Shown: positions 1-9,338 of the stretch, piece by piece | How positions within the stretch are numbered: position 1 is the stretch's first letter | Layout: the number at the start of each line of letters is the position of its first letter | DNA from: Campylobacter volucris | GTDB lineage: Bacteria; Campylobacterota; Campylobacteria; Campylobacterales; Campylobacteraceae | Assembly: GCF_008245045.1 (NCBI RefSeq) | Contig: NZ_CP043428.1 | Coordinates: 186,001-250,000 of the forward strand | Length of the DNA stretch: 64,000 nucleotides | Reading direction: 5' to 3' | Program-made: the position numbers and the translations under genes | The notes under the pieces: model-generated | Database searches by the model: none | Told to the model about the DNA's origin: nothing | The model's input: the letters and a program-made list of their open reading frames with translations, nothing else

Positions 1-802
1 CATCATAGATGAGATTAATCGTGGTAATGTAAGTAAGATTTTCGGTGAGCTTATAACCTTAATAGAGCCTAGTAAAAGGATAGGTGAGCCAGAAGAGTTA
101 AAGGTGAGATTGCCTTATAGTGGTGAAGAATTTGGAGTGCCTAAAAATGTTTATATCATAGGGACTATGAATACAGCCGATAGAAGCATCACTTCACTTG
201 ATACAGCTTTAAGAAGACGCTTTGAATTTGTAGAGATGATGCCAAACTTCATCTTGCTTAATAATATTTTTGTTTGTAAGGATGTAAAAAATCCTAATAA
301 AGACGAATATTATCTAGGTGAAGATGCTAAAACAGAAGGTTACGCTGAAATACTTCAAAATATTTTAATAAGTATAAACAAAAGAATTGAATTTTTACTA
401 GATAGAGAAAAAACTATAGGACATGCGTTTTTTATAAGTGAAGCTGTTAAATTTGATAAAAATAATTGGATTAAGCCTGATGAATATGAAAAAGATTGGT
501 ATGTTTTGAGTATTTCAAAATTAAAAAGTATTTTTCAAAACAAAATAATTCCACTTTTGCAAGAGTATTTTTACAATGATTATGCATTGATAAATATGGT
601 TTTAAATGATAATGGTATGATTTTTGAAAATAAAAAAGATGATAAATATCTTCAAAAAATAAAAAATCTAGATAGTGTTGATAGCGAGAGAAGTATTTAC
701 AATATTGTTTCATTTGATGATGAAATTTGGGATAAAATAGAAATATATCAAGCAATTTATGATGATAAAATAGCAAATAGATTAAAAAACGAAAATGAAT
801 AG
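1..802 (+). CDS. mcrB: McrB-like GTPase subunit of a McrBC type IV restriction system (5' end outside window)
   Basis: Only the C-terminal 266 residues are in the window; the frame is open from base 2. The first residues form a Walker B segment, IIDEINRGNVSKIFGEL, followed about 50 residues later by the sensor motif GTMNTADRSITSLDTALRRR. This pair is characteristic of the McrB AAA+ GTPase, the motor that translocates DNA once the N-terminal domain binds modified cytosines. The Walker A motif and DNA-binding domain lie upstream and cannot be judged. The stop overlaps the start of the mcrC-like gene by 8 bases, as expected for translational coupling of motor and nuclease. Restriction systems vary between Campylobacter strains, so this is probably the edge of an accessory region. 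Identification is firm; modification specificity cannot be read. Confidence 0.88.
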   Translation, partial: IIDEINRGNVSKIFGELITLIEPSKRIGEPEELKVRLPYSGEEFGVPKNVYIIGTMNTADRSITSLDTALRRRFEFVEMMPNFILLNNIFVCKDVKNPNKDEYYLGEDAKTEGYAEILQNILISINKRIEFLLDREKTIGHAFFISEAVKFDKNNWIKPDEYEKDWYVLSISKLKSIFQNKIIPLLQEYFYNDYALINMVLNDNGMIFENKKDDKYLQKIKNLDSVDSERSIYNIVSFDDEIWDKIEIYQAIYDDKIANRLKNENE

Positions 803-2114
803 CACTTTTTCCATCATAGAACACCAAGCTTTTTCTAAAGAAGATTTAAAAGAAATTTTCAAAGAAAAGGCTGAAATTTTTTATGAAGAATTAGAAAATT
901 TTGCCAAAGATAATGAAAATTTTTTAGGATTTAAAAATAAAAATACCTTAAAAGCTAAAAATTATGTTGGCATTATACAAACAAAAAGCGGTGTTTTAGA
1001 AATTTTACCAAAATGCACGGATTTAGATAGTTATAAAGAAGATGATTCTTCAAGTCACGATAAAGAAAAACTAAAAAAATACTACAAATTGGATAATACA
1101 CCTAAAAATTATGATTTTTATGGAGAAAATTTTAAATTTAATCCTAAAATTCTTTTAATCAATATGCTAAAAACTTTAAAAAATTCTCCATTTAAAAAAT
1201 CTCAAATTTCATCTTTGCAAATTTCTAAAATGCCTTTGTTTGAGATTTTCATTAAGATGTTTTTAGATGAGTTTGATAGTGTTATTACAAAAGGTTTAAA
1301 AAGAGATTATGTAAGTGTTGAAGAAAATAGAGCTTTTTTGAAAGGAAAGCTGCTTTTTAATGAAAATATTAAACAAAATTTAGTCCATAAAGAAAGATTT
1401 TTTACCCAAAGTGATGAATTTATTTTGGATATAGCTCCAAATCGTTTGATAAAATCAACACTAAATTTTTTAAAATCAAAAACAACTATGTATAAATTCA
1501 AAATCACAAAAGCTTTGCAAATGCTAGATGAGGTGGAATTTTCTACAAATTATGCAAAAGACTTTGATTATAAAATTTCAAGACATTTTGATTATTATGA
1601 AAATATACTTTCTTGGTGTAAAATTTTTTTACAAAATCAAAGCTTTACACCTTATAAAGGTCAAAAAGAAGCTTTTGCCTTGCTTTTTCCTATGGAGAAA
1701 ATCTTTGAAGATTATGTAGCTTATATGTTTAAATTTGCAAATCCAAATAAAAATATCAAAACTCAAAGTAGTGGGAAGTATTTAATCTCAAAAAATGGCG
1801 AAAATTGTTTTATGCTAAAGCCTGATTTGTATATAGAAGATGAAATGATTTTAGATACCAAATGGAAAATTCCAGATCAAAATAGTGAAGATAAAAAGCA
1901 TGGCATAGCACAGAGTGATTTGTATCAAATGTTTGCTTATGCTTGTAAATTTAAGATAAATGATATAAAGCTTGTTTATCCACTTTGTGAAAGAACAAAT
2001 GAGCTAAAAAACAGAATAAAAGAATTAGAATTTAAAGCAAATGATCATTTATACTTTGAAAGTGAAAAATGTGGTATAAAGGTGCAAATATTTTTTGCAC
2101 CTTTACCTTTTTGA
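795..2114 (+). CDS. mcrC: McrC-like nuclease subunit of the McrBC system
   Basis: This 439-residue protein matches the McrC / DUF2357 layout. A long N-terminal region interacts with the McrB ring in known systems, and a C-terminal PD-(D/E)xK nuclease fold follows. Near residues 335-360 the segment MLKPDLYIEDEMILDTKWK supplies the catalytic D...DxK triad, and a later YQMFAYACKF helix is typical of the family. The gene starts inside the end of mcrB and is the last gene of the unit. A hairpin that can act as a terminator is built into its final codons. In the family McrC gives the McrB motor double-strand cutting activity on DNA carrying modified cytosine. It appears intact, so the system is probably functional if the upstream mcrB half is. 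Confidence 0.85.
   Translation: MNSTFSIIEHQAFSKEDLKEIFKEKAEIFYEELENFAKDNENFLGFKNKNTLKAKNYVGIIQTKSGVLEILPKCTDLDSYKEDDSSSHDKEKLKKYYKLDNTPKNYDFYGENFKFNPKILLINMLKTLKNSPFKKSQISSLQISKMPLFEIFIKMFLDEFDSVITKGLKRDYVSVEENRAFLKGKLLFNENIKQNLVHKERFFTQSDEFILDIAPNRLIKSTLNFLKSKTTMYKFKITKALQMLDEVEFSTNYAKDFDYKISRHFDYYENILSWCKIFLQNQSFTPYKGQKEAFALLFPMEKIFEDYVAYMFKFANPNKNIKTQSSGKYLISKNGENCFMLKPDLYIEDEMILDTKWKIPDQNSEDKKHGIAQSDLYQMFAYACKFKINDIKLVYPLCERTNELKNRIKELEFKANDHLYFESEKCGIKVQIFFAPLPF
2078..2110 (+). terminator. Hairpin terminator embedded in the 3' end of mcrC
   Basis: An 11-bp perfect inverted repeat (AAAGGTGCAAA / TTTGCACCTTT) with a 5-base loop lies inside the last codons of mcrC and is followed by a short T-rich stretch. 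Genes converge here, so it probably ends the mcrBC transcript before it runs into the maf gene. Confidence 0.6.
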
Positions 2115-2127
2115 AATTTTCTAAACC

Positions 2128-4056
2128 CTACCCCAAATCCTTAAAATATAATTTAACTTTTTTTATTTTTTGAACATATTGATGTAAATTTTGATTTTCA
2201 AGTTCTTTTTCTAAATTGATAATATTTTTTTCTAAAGTAATCTTTAATGCTTTTATGTGATCCTTTAACATTAAAATCCATTCTAAATGCTCTTTAATCC
2301 AAAGTAAGGTTTTGTTAAAAGCATCTTCTTTTGTTTTAGGATTTAATACATAAATTCGAGCTAAGTTGAGTTCAAATTGGGTATTTAGAGGATTTATAAG
2401 TTCTTTTAAAATTAAAATTTTTTCTATTTTACTTTTAAAATAATCTAATTGTTCTATAACATTTTTAAAATTTTTCTCATCATTGCTTAAAAAAATTAAA
2501 GTGTTATAAAGATGCAAGCATTCTTTTTCTAAAGTATTACAAATTTTTATAGCTTTATACACTTTATAAAACGCTTTTAACATTAATTCTTTTTGTTTAT
2601 TTTGATTTAATTTTTCAAGTTTTACAAAAGGCTTATTAAGTTTTTTTGTTAGTAATTGTTCGCATATTTGTTTGAAAGGTTTTTCTATGGTTCCTTTTAT
2701 CCTAGCTCCACCTTCGGTGCAATTATAGGTTGTGGTATTTAGATATGTTTTTGCATTAAATACAGCTTCTTCTATTTGTGTTTTAAAAAGCATCCAGATT
2801 TCATTTGTAAAAACTTTATCTTGCCCACCATAGGCTATGGTAGTTAAATGATATGAAATATCTTTTGGATCATAGGTGTCATATTGTCCATAATAATACT
2901 CTTTAGGATGAGAAGAACCATCTTTTGCATAAGCTAAGTCTTGTCCTATAAAAATGATGTTTTTGTGTTCTAAATGTAGAGCTAGAAAATAAGCCATTGT
3001 CGCAACGCTTTGTCCCATATTCATATAGCCAAAGTCGTGTAATCCTATAAAATGAGTAAAAAAAGTATAATATGTAGCCGGAATTATTTTTCTATTATTT
3101 GCATTAAGATATTGAAAAGTATTAGGATGGGTTAAAGATTTTAATACAAACAACACATCCTTATCTAATTCTTTAAAATCATTATTAAAAAATTCAGAAG
3201 TTTCTTTAACTCTTTCCAAAGATAAAACATAATCAGGTTTTATACCTTCTTTAGCTAAGATAGGATAAGCACTATCAGCACAAAATATACTAGCATAATT
3301 AGTATATTGTTTTAACAAAGGAAGTTGTTTGATCAAAGAAGGTCCAGTTGAAACTATAATAGCCATATCGCTTAATTTTTTTCTTTTTAAACATAATTGT
3401 TTAAAAGAATAATTACTAATAATTTTAGGTAAATTATAGATAAAATTTTCTATTCCCATTAAAGAGTCTTGGGAATCATTTCCATACCTATAAATTGATC
3501 TTTTAATATGAAGTTGCATATTAGAATTAGTGTTTAAAATATCTTCTTGATATTTTTCATAATAATCACAATGAATATCTAAAAAATACACACGCAAGAA
3601 ATTAAAAAAAGGACTATTAGAGCAAATTTCATTATATGAGTTGATATTAATTATATTGGTATCCAAAACAATCAAAGCACCATTTTTTAATTCTTCACTA
3701 AAGTCTATATAATGAAAACTTAAATAAATAAATTCTAATTCTTTTTCAAAAACAACAATCTTTTGTCTGTTTTTATTTTGCAAAAGAGCTTTGTATAAAA
3801 TTCCATTTCCAAATCCATAAAAATAAAGCACAGGATATAAAAGATATTTATCATTGTATAAATTTAATTTTTCATTTAATTGCAAAAGCACATCTTCATA
3901 AAGCCTATACCCCCCCCCATTATGGATAAAATTAATATCTAATGCATCATTTCCTACTATAACTTTAAAATTATTCTTTTTAAAATTTTGTAATTTTTCT
4001 TTTAGTTTTACATTTTGTAAAGCTTGGATATTTTTTTCAAATAAAGCTTTTTGCAT
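2128..4056 (-). CDS. maf: Motility accessory factor (Maf) family protein, DUF115/MptE-like, phase-variable
   Basis: A 642-residue Maf-family protein. The central part carries the DUF115 glycosyltransferase-like domain: IIVSTGPSLIKQLPLLKQY at about 233-251, followed by FCADSAYPILAKEGIKPDYVLSLE and later HKNIIFIGQDLAYAKDGSSH. In Campylobacter and Helicobacter, Maf proteins transfer pseudaminic or legionaminic acid to flagellin, and several are switched by poly-G slippage. Residues 47-49 (Gly-Gly-Gly) are encoded by nine consecutive G bases. With G9 the frame is open; with G10 it stops two codons after the tract, and with G8 it stops about ten codons later. The start ATG follows an AAGGAACCCC leader. 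It stands alone beside mcrBC, away from any flagellin glycosylation cluster, so the substrate may not be flagellin. Family assignment is strong; substrate is unknown. Confidence 0.85.
   Translation of the reverse strand: MQKALFEKNIQALQNVKLKEKLQNFKKNNFKVIVGNDALDINFIHNGGGYRLYEDVLLQLNEKLNLYNDKYLLYPVLYFYGFGNGILYKALLQNKNRQKIVVFEKELEFIYLSFHYIDFSEELKNGALIVLDTNIININSYNEICSNSPFFNFLRVYFLDIHCDYYEKYQEDILNTNSNMQLHIKRSIYRYGNDSQDSLMGIENFIYNLPKIISNYSFKQLCLKRKKLSDMAIIVSTGPSLIKQLPLLKQYTNYASIFCADSAYPILAKEGIKPDYVLSLERVKETSEFFNNDFKELDKDVLFVLKSLTHPNTFQYLNANNRKIIPATYYTFFTHFIGLHDFGYMNMGQSVATMAYFLALHLEHKNIIFIGQDLAYAKDGSSHPKEYYYGQYDTYDPKDISYHLTTIAYGGQDKVFTNEIWMLFKTQIEEAVFNAKTYLNTTTYNCTEGGARIKGTIEKPFKQICEQLLTKKLNKPFVKLEKLNQNKQKELMLKAFYKVYKAIKICNTLEKECLHLYNTLIFLSNDEKNFKNVIEQLDYFKSKIEKILILKELINPLNTQFELNLARIYVLNPKTKEDAFNKTLLWIKEHLEWILMLKDHIKALKITLEKNIINLEKELENQNLHQYVQKIKKVKLYFKDLG
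3910..3918 (-). repeat. G9 homopolymer contingency tract in maf (ON length)
   Basis: Nine C on the + strand, nine G on the coding strand, inside codons 47-49 of the maf gene. In a genome this AT-rich such a run is conspicuous and typical of Campylobacter slipped-strand switching. A change of one base either way truncates the protein to about 50-60 of 642 residues. Confidence 0.9.
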
Positions 4057-4165
4057 GGGGTTCCTTATTAAAATTATTTTTTATTCTATCAAATTTCAAC
4101 TTGTGAATAAATTGTATATAAAAATATTTTTGCTATATTTTTAAAATAAAACGATAGAAGGTAGT

Positions 4166-5152
4166 ATGACTCACGATTTTTATATGAATTTGGCTATTGA
4201 TGAGGCTTGGAAATATCAATTTTTAACTTATCCAAACCCTGCCGTGGGCTGTGTGATTTTGGATAAAAATGGTAAAATTTTAAGCATAGAAGCACACAAA
4301 AAAGCAGGCAAGGCTCATGCAGAGCTTGAGGCTGTAAGCATAGCTTTGCAAAAACTAAATCCAAATTTAAACCTACCAAAAAATCCAAATGATTTGCATG
4401 AATTTATTTGCAAAAATCATCAAAATTTATTCAAAGATGCCATTGCTTATGTGAGTTTAGAACCTTGCAATCATCAAGGAAAAACTCCACCTTGTGCAAA
4501 ACTTTTTAGTGAGCTTGGATTTAAAAAAGTTTTTATTGCCATAGAAGATGAACACCAAATAGCAAGTGGTGGAGCAAAGTTTTTAAAACAAAATGGCATA
4601 GAAGTTCAAATAGGTATATGTAAACAAAGGGCTAAAGATCTTTTAAAGCCTTTTTTAAAATGGCAAAAATCAAGTTTTAAATTTTTTAAACTTGCTCTTT
4701 CGCTAAATGGTTCAGCATATGGAAAAATAGTAAGTTCTAATGCAAGTAGAAGCTATGTTCATGCTGTGCGTTCAAAGCTTGATTTATTGGTGATAGGTGG
4801 TGAAACCATAAGGCATGATAGACCTATTTTGGATGCAAGATTAGCTCAAGCTAAAGCACCTAATTTATGTATATTAAGCCATCAAAATTTAGATGAGTTT
4901 GATAAAACTATACCTTTATTTGGTGTGCCAAATAGAAAGATTTTTTCAAGCATTCCTAATGAAGCTAAATTTGTTATGTATGAAGGTGGAGAGAATTTTT
5001 TAAAAGCTTTCAAAGATGAAATGGATATGTTTTTGATTTTTTCAAGTTCAAATTTAAATACTTTTGAAAATGTCAAGCTAGATATGAAATTAAAACCTTT
5101 ATACAAAGGCTTTTTAGAAAATGATACTTATGGAATTTATGAAAAATACTAA
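4166..5152 (+). CDS. ribD: Bifunctional riboflavin biosynthesis deaminase/reductase RibD
   Basis: A 328-residue protein with the N-terminal zinc deaminase of RibD. The zinc-binding and proton-shuttle residues are in AHAELEAV (about 49-56) and in EPCNHQGKTPPC (about 97-108). The C-terminal half, beginning at FKLALSLNGSAYGKI with LVIGGETIRHDRPILDAR, is the NADPH-dependent reductase domain. RibD carries out deamination and then side-chain reduction of the pyrimidine intermediate in riboflavin synthesis. It is slightly shorter than E. coli RibD (about 367), mostly in the reductase domain. It is transcribed alone and ends at a strong hairpin shared with convergent sppA. The start ATG follows AGAAGGTAGT. 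Confidence 0.9.
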   Translation: MTHDFYMNLAIDEAWKYQFLTYPNPAVGCVILDKNGKILSIEAHKKAGKAHAELEAVSIALQKLNPNLNLPKNPNDLHEFICKNHQNLFKDAIAYVSLEPCNHQGKTPPCAKLFSELGFKKVFIAIEDEHQIASGGAKFLKQNGIEVQIGICKQRAKDLLKPFLKWQKSSFKFFKLALSLNGSAYGKIVSSNASRSYVHAVRSKLDLLVIGGETIRHDRPILDARLAQAKAPNLCILSHQNLDEFDKTIPLFGVPNRKIFSSIPNEAKFVMYEGGENFLKAFKDEMDMFLIFSSSNLNTFENVKLDMKLKPLYKGFLENDTYGIYEKY

Positions 5153-5172
5153 AACCTTTTTTGGTTTTAGTA
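5147..5172. terminator. Bidirectional hairpin between ribD and sppA
   Basis: A 10-bp perfect stem, TACTAAAACC / GGTTTTAGTA, with a T6 loop lies over the ribD stop and the sppA stop. A-rich and T-rich flanks on the two sides suit termination of both convergent genes. Confidence 0.75.
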
Positions 5173-6060
5173 AATTTTTTGCGAGTTTAGTTGGGTGAAA
5201 ATTTGCGTTAAGGTATTTGCAAAAAAACTTGCACTTTGTTCTTCTAATCTTTTTAAGAATTTATCTATAGCATCTTCTTTTTGCCAGATAGGATTTTTTA
5301 CTTTGGCTAATTTTTCTAATTCTTTTTTAGCAAGTTCATAGTTTCCCACTTTATCAATTAATTTTAATTTTAAAGCTTCATCAGCTAAAAATACTTTTGC
5401 ATCAGCCCAAATTTGTGTTTGATTTAGATCTAAATCGCGATTTTTAGCTACAAAATTTGTAAATAGCATATAGCTTTGATCGGCTAAATTTTGTAAAAAT
5501 TCTTTTTCTTTTTCGCTCCATTGTCGCATGAAAGTTCCAGCTTCTTTGTATGTTCCAGCTTTTATGGTTTGATCGCTTATGCCTATTTTTTGAGCTAACT
5601 CGCTTGCATTAAAACCTTGCATAATCACCCCAATAGACCCTACAAAACTAGCAGGATTAGCAATGATGGTATTGGCTCCTACAGCACTTAAATAACTTCC
5701 GCTAGCTATGGTTCCACCAGCATATGCTATGACAGGTTTTTTAGCTTTTAAATCTTGTATAGCTAAGGCTATTTCCATACTTGGAGCAAATGCTCCACCA
5801 GGACTATCGATGTAAAATAATACTCCTTTTATAGCTTCATCATCTTTGAGTTTATAAATTTGCTCTAAAAGATTACTCGCATCGCTAATTTCGCCTTTTA
5901 AGTTGATTTGAGCTAAATTGGCATTAGAAAGTTTTGTATTTTCAGAGCTTGGAGAAAGGATTAAAAAAACTATAAATAAAAACACAAAAGTCTTAAAATA
6001 AGTGTTTATAAAAGAGATGATTTTGCCTATGCCTTTAAAAAATGATTTTATAATTTGCAT
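5167..6060 (-). CDS. sppA: Signal peptide peptidase SppA (36K type)
   Basis: This 297-residue protein has one N-terminal membrane anchor (about 16-40). The S49 peptidase core follows: YIDSPGGAFAPSMEIA, then AYAGGTIASGSYLSAVGA, which holds the presumed nucleophilic serine, and GTYKEAGTF, which holds the likely lysine base. The length fits the single-domain SppA of Gram-positives and Campylobacterota rather than the double-length E. coli enzyme. It degrades cleaved signal peptides at the inner membrane. Its first 13 bases overlap the end of the upstream amidohydrolase gene, so the two are translationally coupled. Confidence 0.88.
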   Translation of the reverse strand: MQIIKSFFKGIGKIISFINTYFKTFVFLFIVFLILSPSSENTKLSNANLAQINLKGEISDASNLLEQIYKLKDDEAIKGVLFYIDSPGGAFAPSMEIALAIQDLKAKKPVIAYAGGTIASGSYLSAVGANTIIANPASFVGSIGVIMQGFNASELAQKIGISDQTIKAGTYKEAGTFMRQWSEKEKEFLQNLADQSYMLFTNFVAKNRDLDLNQTQIWADAKVFLADEALKLKLIDKVGNYELAKKELEKLAKVKNPIWQKEDAIDKFLKRLEEQSASFFANTLTQIFTQLNSQKIY

Positions 6061-7271
6061 TCTTTTCCTTCGATAAATATTTTTGAAACTTCTTTACTTT
6101 GTAGGATAAATTGCAAAGGAAGTTGCTCTAAATTAGCACTATTTGGTAGTTTAAAAATACTAAAATCAGCAATTTTACCTTTTTTGATTTCTCCTAAATT
6201 TAAATCTAAAGCTTTAGCGGCTTTATTTGTTGCCATTAAAAGCAATATTTTAGCAAATTTTTCTAATTCAAAATCACTATGGATTAATAAATTTGCTCGC
6301 ATTTCATCTAGTATGCTTAGTGATACATTTGAGCTTAAACCATCACTTCCAAGGTGTATGTTAATACCTTTTTTTAAATTTTGTTTTAAATTAAATGTTT
6401 TTTTGCTTAATAATCTATTTGACATCACACAATGAGTGATTGAGTGTAAATTTTTATCCAAATTTTCAAATTCTTTTAAATATACACAATGGGTAAATAA
6501 AGTTCTGTGACCTTCAAAAAGTTTTAAAAAACTTGCAGGAGTATAAAAAGGTTTTGGGTTTTTGGTGAATTTGGCTAAACTTTTTTTAAATTTTCCTTTT
6601 TGAAAGCGTAGCCAATTGTTTTCATGATTGCTTTCTAGAAAATGAGTGCAAACTAAGTGTTTATTTTTTTTAGCGATATTGAGTGCAAATTGAGCAAGTT
6701 TAGGATGCGTAGAATATGGAGAATGTATAGATATAGCAGGGATAAATTTGGAGCTTTTAAATTTTAAGCTATCGTTGTATCTTTTTAAAAATTCTTCTTC
6801 TTTTTCTTTTATAAAAGTTTCATTTGATCCTAAAATTTCATTAAAAAATATGATTCTTGCTTGAGATTTTACACAAGATGTTAAATCGGTGCCAAAACTT
6901 GATATTTCTCCTATAGTGCTTGTGCCACTTTTTAGCATTTGTTGAATGTTTTTTAAGATTAAATTTTCTTTAGCTTTTTGGCTTAAATCAAAGCGATTTG
7001 TAAAAATACTTTCTAGCCAAGCTAAAAAATCTCCAAATACTAAATTTCCATTATTTGCACTATATTCTAAATGCGTATGAGGATTGATAAAAGCAGGTAA
7101 AAGAATAGAGTTTTTATCTATATCAATAAGCCTTGCTTGAGGATAATTTTTTTGTAAATTTTCTAAAGTATCTATTTGTAAAATTTTTTCATCAAATAGC
7201 AAAGCTTGATCTTTTAATATACTAAAATCATCATCGCAAACAAAAATCATTTTAGGGGCTATTATATACAT
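6048..7271 (-). CDS. Amidohydrolase, probable aminofutalosine deaminase family
   Basis: A 407-residue metal-dependent hydrolase of the cytosine deaminase/TrzN class. Metal ligands are visible: PHTHLEY near residue 64, HFLES near 207 and HLGSDGLSSN near 303. The product is soluble. Campylobacterota make menaquinone by the futalosine route and proteins of this type are annotated as aminodeoxyfutalosine deaminases; I assign that role from family knowledge, not from specificity residues. Another adenosine-like deamination remains possible. The start ATG is preceded by AAGGATAATAC. It is first gene of a two-gene unit with sppA. Confidence 0.72.
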   Translation of the reverse strand: MYIIAPKMIFVCDDDFSILKDQALLFDEKILQIDTLENLQKNYPQARLIDIDKNSILLPAFINPHTHLEYSANNGNLVFGDFLAWLESIFTNRFDLSQKAKENLILKNIQQMLKSGTSTIGEISSFGTDLTSCVKSQARIIFFNEILGSNETFIKEKEEEFLKRYNDSLKFKSSKFIPAISIHSPYSTHPKLAQFALNIAKKNKHLVCTHFLESNHENNWLRFQKGKFKKSLAKFTKNPKPFYTPASFLKLFEGHRTLFTHCVYLKEFENLDKNLHSITHCVMSNRLLSKKTFNLKQNLKKGINIHLGSDGLSSNVSLSILDEMRANLLIHSDFELEKFAKILLLMATNKAAKALDLNLGEIKKGKIADFSIFKLPNSANLEQLPLQFILQSKEVSKIFIEGKECKL

Positions 7272-7320
7272 GTATTATCCTTAATAAAAGGGAAATTGTA
7301 GCTAAAATTTAGCTTTAAAA

Positions 7321-7329
7321 TGTTATAAT
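7321..7329 (+). promoter_or_regulatory. Extended -10 promoter of the aroQ-to-mnmA unit
   Basis: TGTTATAAT, a perfect TATAAT with the TGn extension, lies 30 bases upstream of the aroQ start. It is the only clear vegetative promoter seen ahead of a run of ten same-strand genes ending at mnmA. Confidence 0.65.
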
Positions 7330-7359
7330 ATAGTAAATTTTGCTAAAAAGGTTTGAAGA

Positions 7360-7833
7360 ATGAAAGTTATGGTTATACAAGGTCCAAATGTAAATATGCT
7401 AGGCATTAGAGAAACTCATATTTATGGCAATATGAAAATGGACGATATCCATGAACAAATGAAAATGGCTGCACAACAATCCAATGTTGAAATTGAATTT
7501 TTTCAAAGCAATTTTGAGGGAGAATTGGTGGATAAAATTCAAGAATGCATGGGAAGTGTTGATGGTATAATTATCAATGCAGCTGCTTACTCGCACACTT
7601 CTATAGCGATTCGCGATGCAATTGCAGCGATTAATTTACCTGTGATTGAAGTGCATATTAGCAATACTTATAGAAGAGAAGAATTTAGACAAAAAAGCAT
7701 GATAGCACCAGTTTGTGCAGGTAGTATTATAGGTTTTGGTCCTTTTGGTTATCATATGGCGTTAATGGGACTTTTTCAAATTTTTGAAAGAATTAATGCT
7801 CACAAAGCAGCACAAGCTCAACAAAATCAATGA
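7360..7833 (+). CDS. aroQ: 3-dehydroquinate dehydratase, type II
   Basis: The 157-residue length and the motifs are those of Aro[16 protein letters not shown] at the N-terminus contains the loop asparagine, [18 protein letters not shown] the central segment, and [17 protein letters not shown] the catalytic histidine and arginine region. The enzyme removes water from 3-dehydroquinate in the shikimate pathway and forms a dodecamer in characterised homologues. It opens the long aroQ-pepP-folK-flhF unit; its last codons overlap the next gene by 4 bases. Confidence 0.93.
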   Translation: MKVMVIQGPNVNMLGIRETHIYGNMKMDDIHEQMKMAAQQSNVEIEFFQSNFEGELVDKIQECMGSVDGIIINAAAYSHTSIAIRDAIAAINLPVIEVHISNTYRREEFRQKSMIAPVCAGSIIGFGPFGYHMALMGLFQIFERINAHKAAQAQQNQ

Positions 7834-8855
7834 ATTATATTTTAAAAAACGAGAATGCGCTTTTTTATGAGTGCGGATATTCTTGCGATAATGCTTTGTT
7901 TTTAAAATTAGAAAATGAAGCATTTTTTATTACTGATGCTAGATATGTATTTGAAGCAAAAGAATTTGTAAAAAATGCTCAAGTTGTATTAGCTCAAGAT
8001 TTATTTGCTAAGGCAAGAGAATTATTAACAAATAATGCTATTAAAAAAATAAGTTTTGATCTAAAAGATTTCACTTGTTTTGATTTTAAAGAGCTTAGTA
8101 AAGATAGCACTATAGAATTTGAAGAAAAATTAGACTTAAGCAAAAACAAACGCATTATAAAAACTGCTCAAGAATTAGAAATTTTACAAAAGAGCGTGAA
8201 TTTTGGGAAAGAATGCTTTGATGAATTTGCTAAATTTATTAGCAAAGAAGGGCATGGTAAAAGCGAAAAAGAGCTTTGGTTTAAAGCATGTGAAATTTTT
8301 CAAAAAAAAGGAAAATTAGGACTTTCGTTTTCTCCTATTGTGGCGATTAATGAAAATGCAGCCAAGGCTCATGCTTTACCAAGTGAGAAAAAATTAGAAT
8401 TTGGAGATTTGTTATTAGTTGATGCTGGGGTGGTGTATCAAAGGTATTGTTCTGATCGTACTAGAACAGCTTGTTTTGATGAGAATGGAATAATTTTTGA
8501 CAAAGATAAGCCTAATTTTAAAGACAAAGAAATAGCACAAATTTATGAAGTAGTTAAACAAGCTCAACTTAAAGCCATAGAAAAAGCGCGTGTTGGCATG
8601 AAGGCAAGTGAGCTTGATTTTATAGCTAGAGAAGTTATAAAAAATGCAGGCTTTGAGAAAGAATTTATACATAGTTTAGGTCATGGAGTAGGGCTTGATA
8701 TACACGAGCTTCCAAACATTAGCCCAAGAAGTAATTTGGAGTTAAAAGAAGGAATGGTTTTTACTATCGAGCCTGGAATTTATATCCAAGATAAACTAGG
8801 AATTAGAATCGAAGATATGGTTTATCTGACTAAAGAAAAGGCGGTGGTATTGTAA
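7830..8855 (+). CDS. Xaa-Pro aminopeptidase family (M24) metallopeptidase
   Basis: This 341-residue protein has the pita-bread metallopeptidase fold. Dimetal ligands appear as [19 protein letters not shown] (two Asp), [12 protein letters not shown] (His), FTIEPGIYI (Glu) and [10 protein letters not shown] (Glu). The short N-terminal creatinase-like domain fits bacterial PepP/PepQ-type enzymes. It would cleave the residue before proline in small peptides in the cytoplasm. The overlap ATGA with aroQ implies translational coupling. PepP versus PepQ specificity cannot be decided from sequence alone. Confidence 0.85.
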   Translation: MNYILKNENALFYECGYSCDNALFLKLENEAFFITDARYVFEAKEFVKNAQVVLAQDLFAKARELLTNNAIKKISFDLKDFTCFDFKELSKDSTIEFEEKLDLSKNKRIIKTAQELEILQKSVNFGKECFDEFAKFISKEGHGKSEKELWFKACEIFQKKGKLGLSFSPIVAINENAAKAHALPSEKKLEFGDLLLVDAGVVYQRYCSDRTRTACFDENGIIFDKDKPNFKDKEIAQIYEVVKQAQLKAIEKARVGMKASELDFIAREVIKNAGFEKEFIHSLGHGVGLDIHELPNISPRSNLELKEGMVFTIEPGIYIQDKLGIRIEDMVYLTKEKAVVL

Positions 8856-8856
8856 T

Positions 8857-9330
8857 TTGTTAATTAAAGGAGCTAGAAGGATAGAAAAAAATCGTTTTTT
8901 TCCTTTTTATTCGAATGAAAAAAAAAGAGGAAAATACATAGCCATTATAGGTTTAGGAAGCAATATAGAAGATGAAAAAAAACGCTTTTTGGCTTTTTTT
9001 AGACTTTTAATGCAAGATAGACGCTTGCAAGTGTTGCAAACCTCGCCATTTTTGATAAATAAAGCCTTTGGTTTTGAAGATCAAAAAGACTTTACTAATG
9101 CTGTGATGATAGTAAGCACTAGCTTGCATGCAAGAGCACTTTTAAAAGTTTTGTTTTTTTATGAGTTTAAATTCAAAAGAAAAAGAACTTTTAAAAATGC
9201 TCCTAGAACGCTGGATTTGGATTTGTTATATTTTTCAAAGAAAGCAAGAAAAGATGAGTATTGCACAGTGCCTCATATAGGGGTAAATGATAGAATTAGT
9301 GTAACTTTGCCTTTGGGCTTGTTAAGATAA
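8857..9330 (+). CDS. folK: HPPK, 2-amino-4-hydroxy-6-hydroxymethyldihydropteridine pyrophosphokinase
   Basis: A 157-residue folate enzyme. The core begins IIGLGSNIEDEKKRF; FINKAFGF-like substrate residues follow, and RAPRTLDLDLLYF carries the magnesium-binding aspartates. It transfers pyrophosphate from ATP to the pterin before condensation with p-aminobenzoate. There is no ATG near the beginning; I use TTG at 8857, one base after the pepP-like stop, because the sequence upstream of the core is in frame. A roughly 28-residue N-terminal extension before the usual HPPK start is unusual, and initiation could lie further in. The flhF gene follows 8 bases later. Confidence 0.82.
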   Translation: MLIKGARRIEKNRFFPFYSNEKKRGKYIAIIGLGSNIEDEKKRFLAFFRLLMQDRRLQVLQTSPFLINKAFGFEDQKDFTNAVMIVSTSLHARALLKVLFFYEFKFKRKRTFKNAPRTLDLDLLYFSKKARKDEYCTVPHIGVNDRISVTLPLGLLR

Positions 9331-9338
9331 GGAAAAAC

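Noticed and set aside
471-827. A 118-codon minus-strand frame over the end of mcrB
   Set aside because: Composition (Phe, Tyr, His rich) is typical of the antisense of an AT-rich gene; the sense frame carries the McrB motifs.
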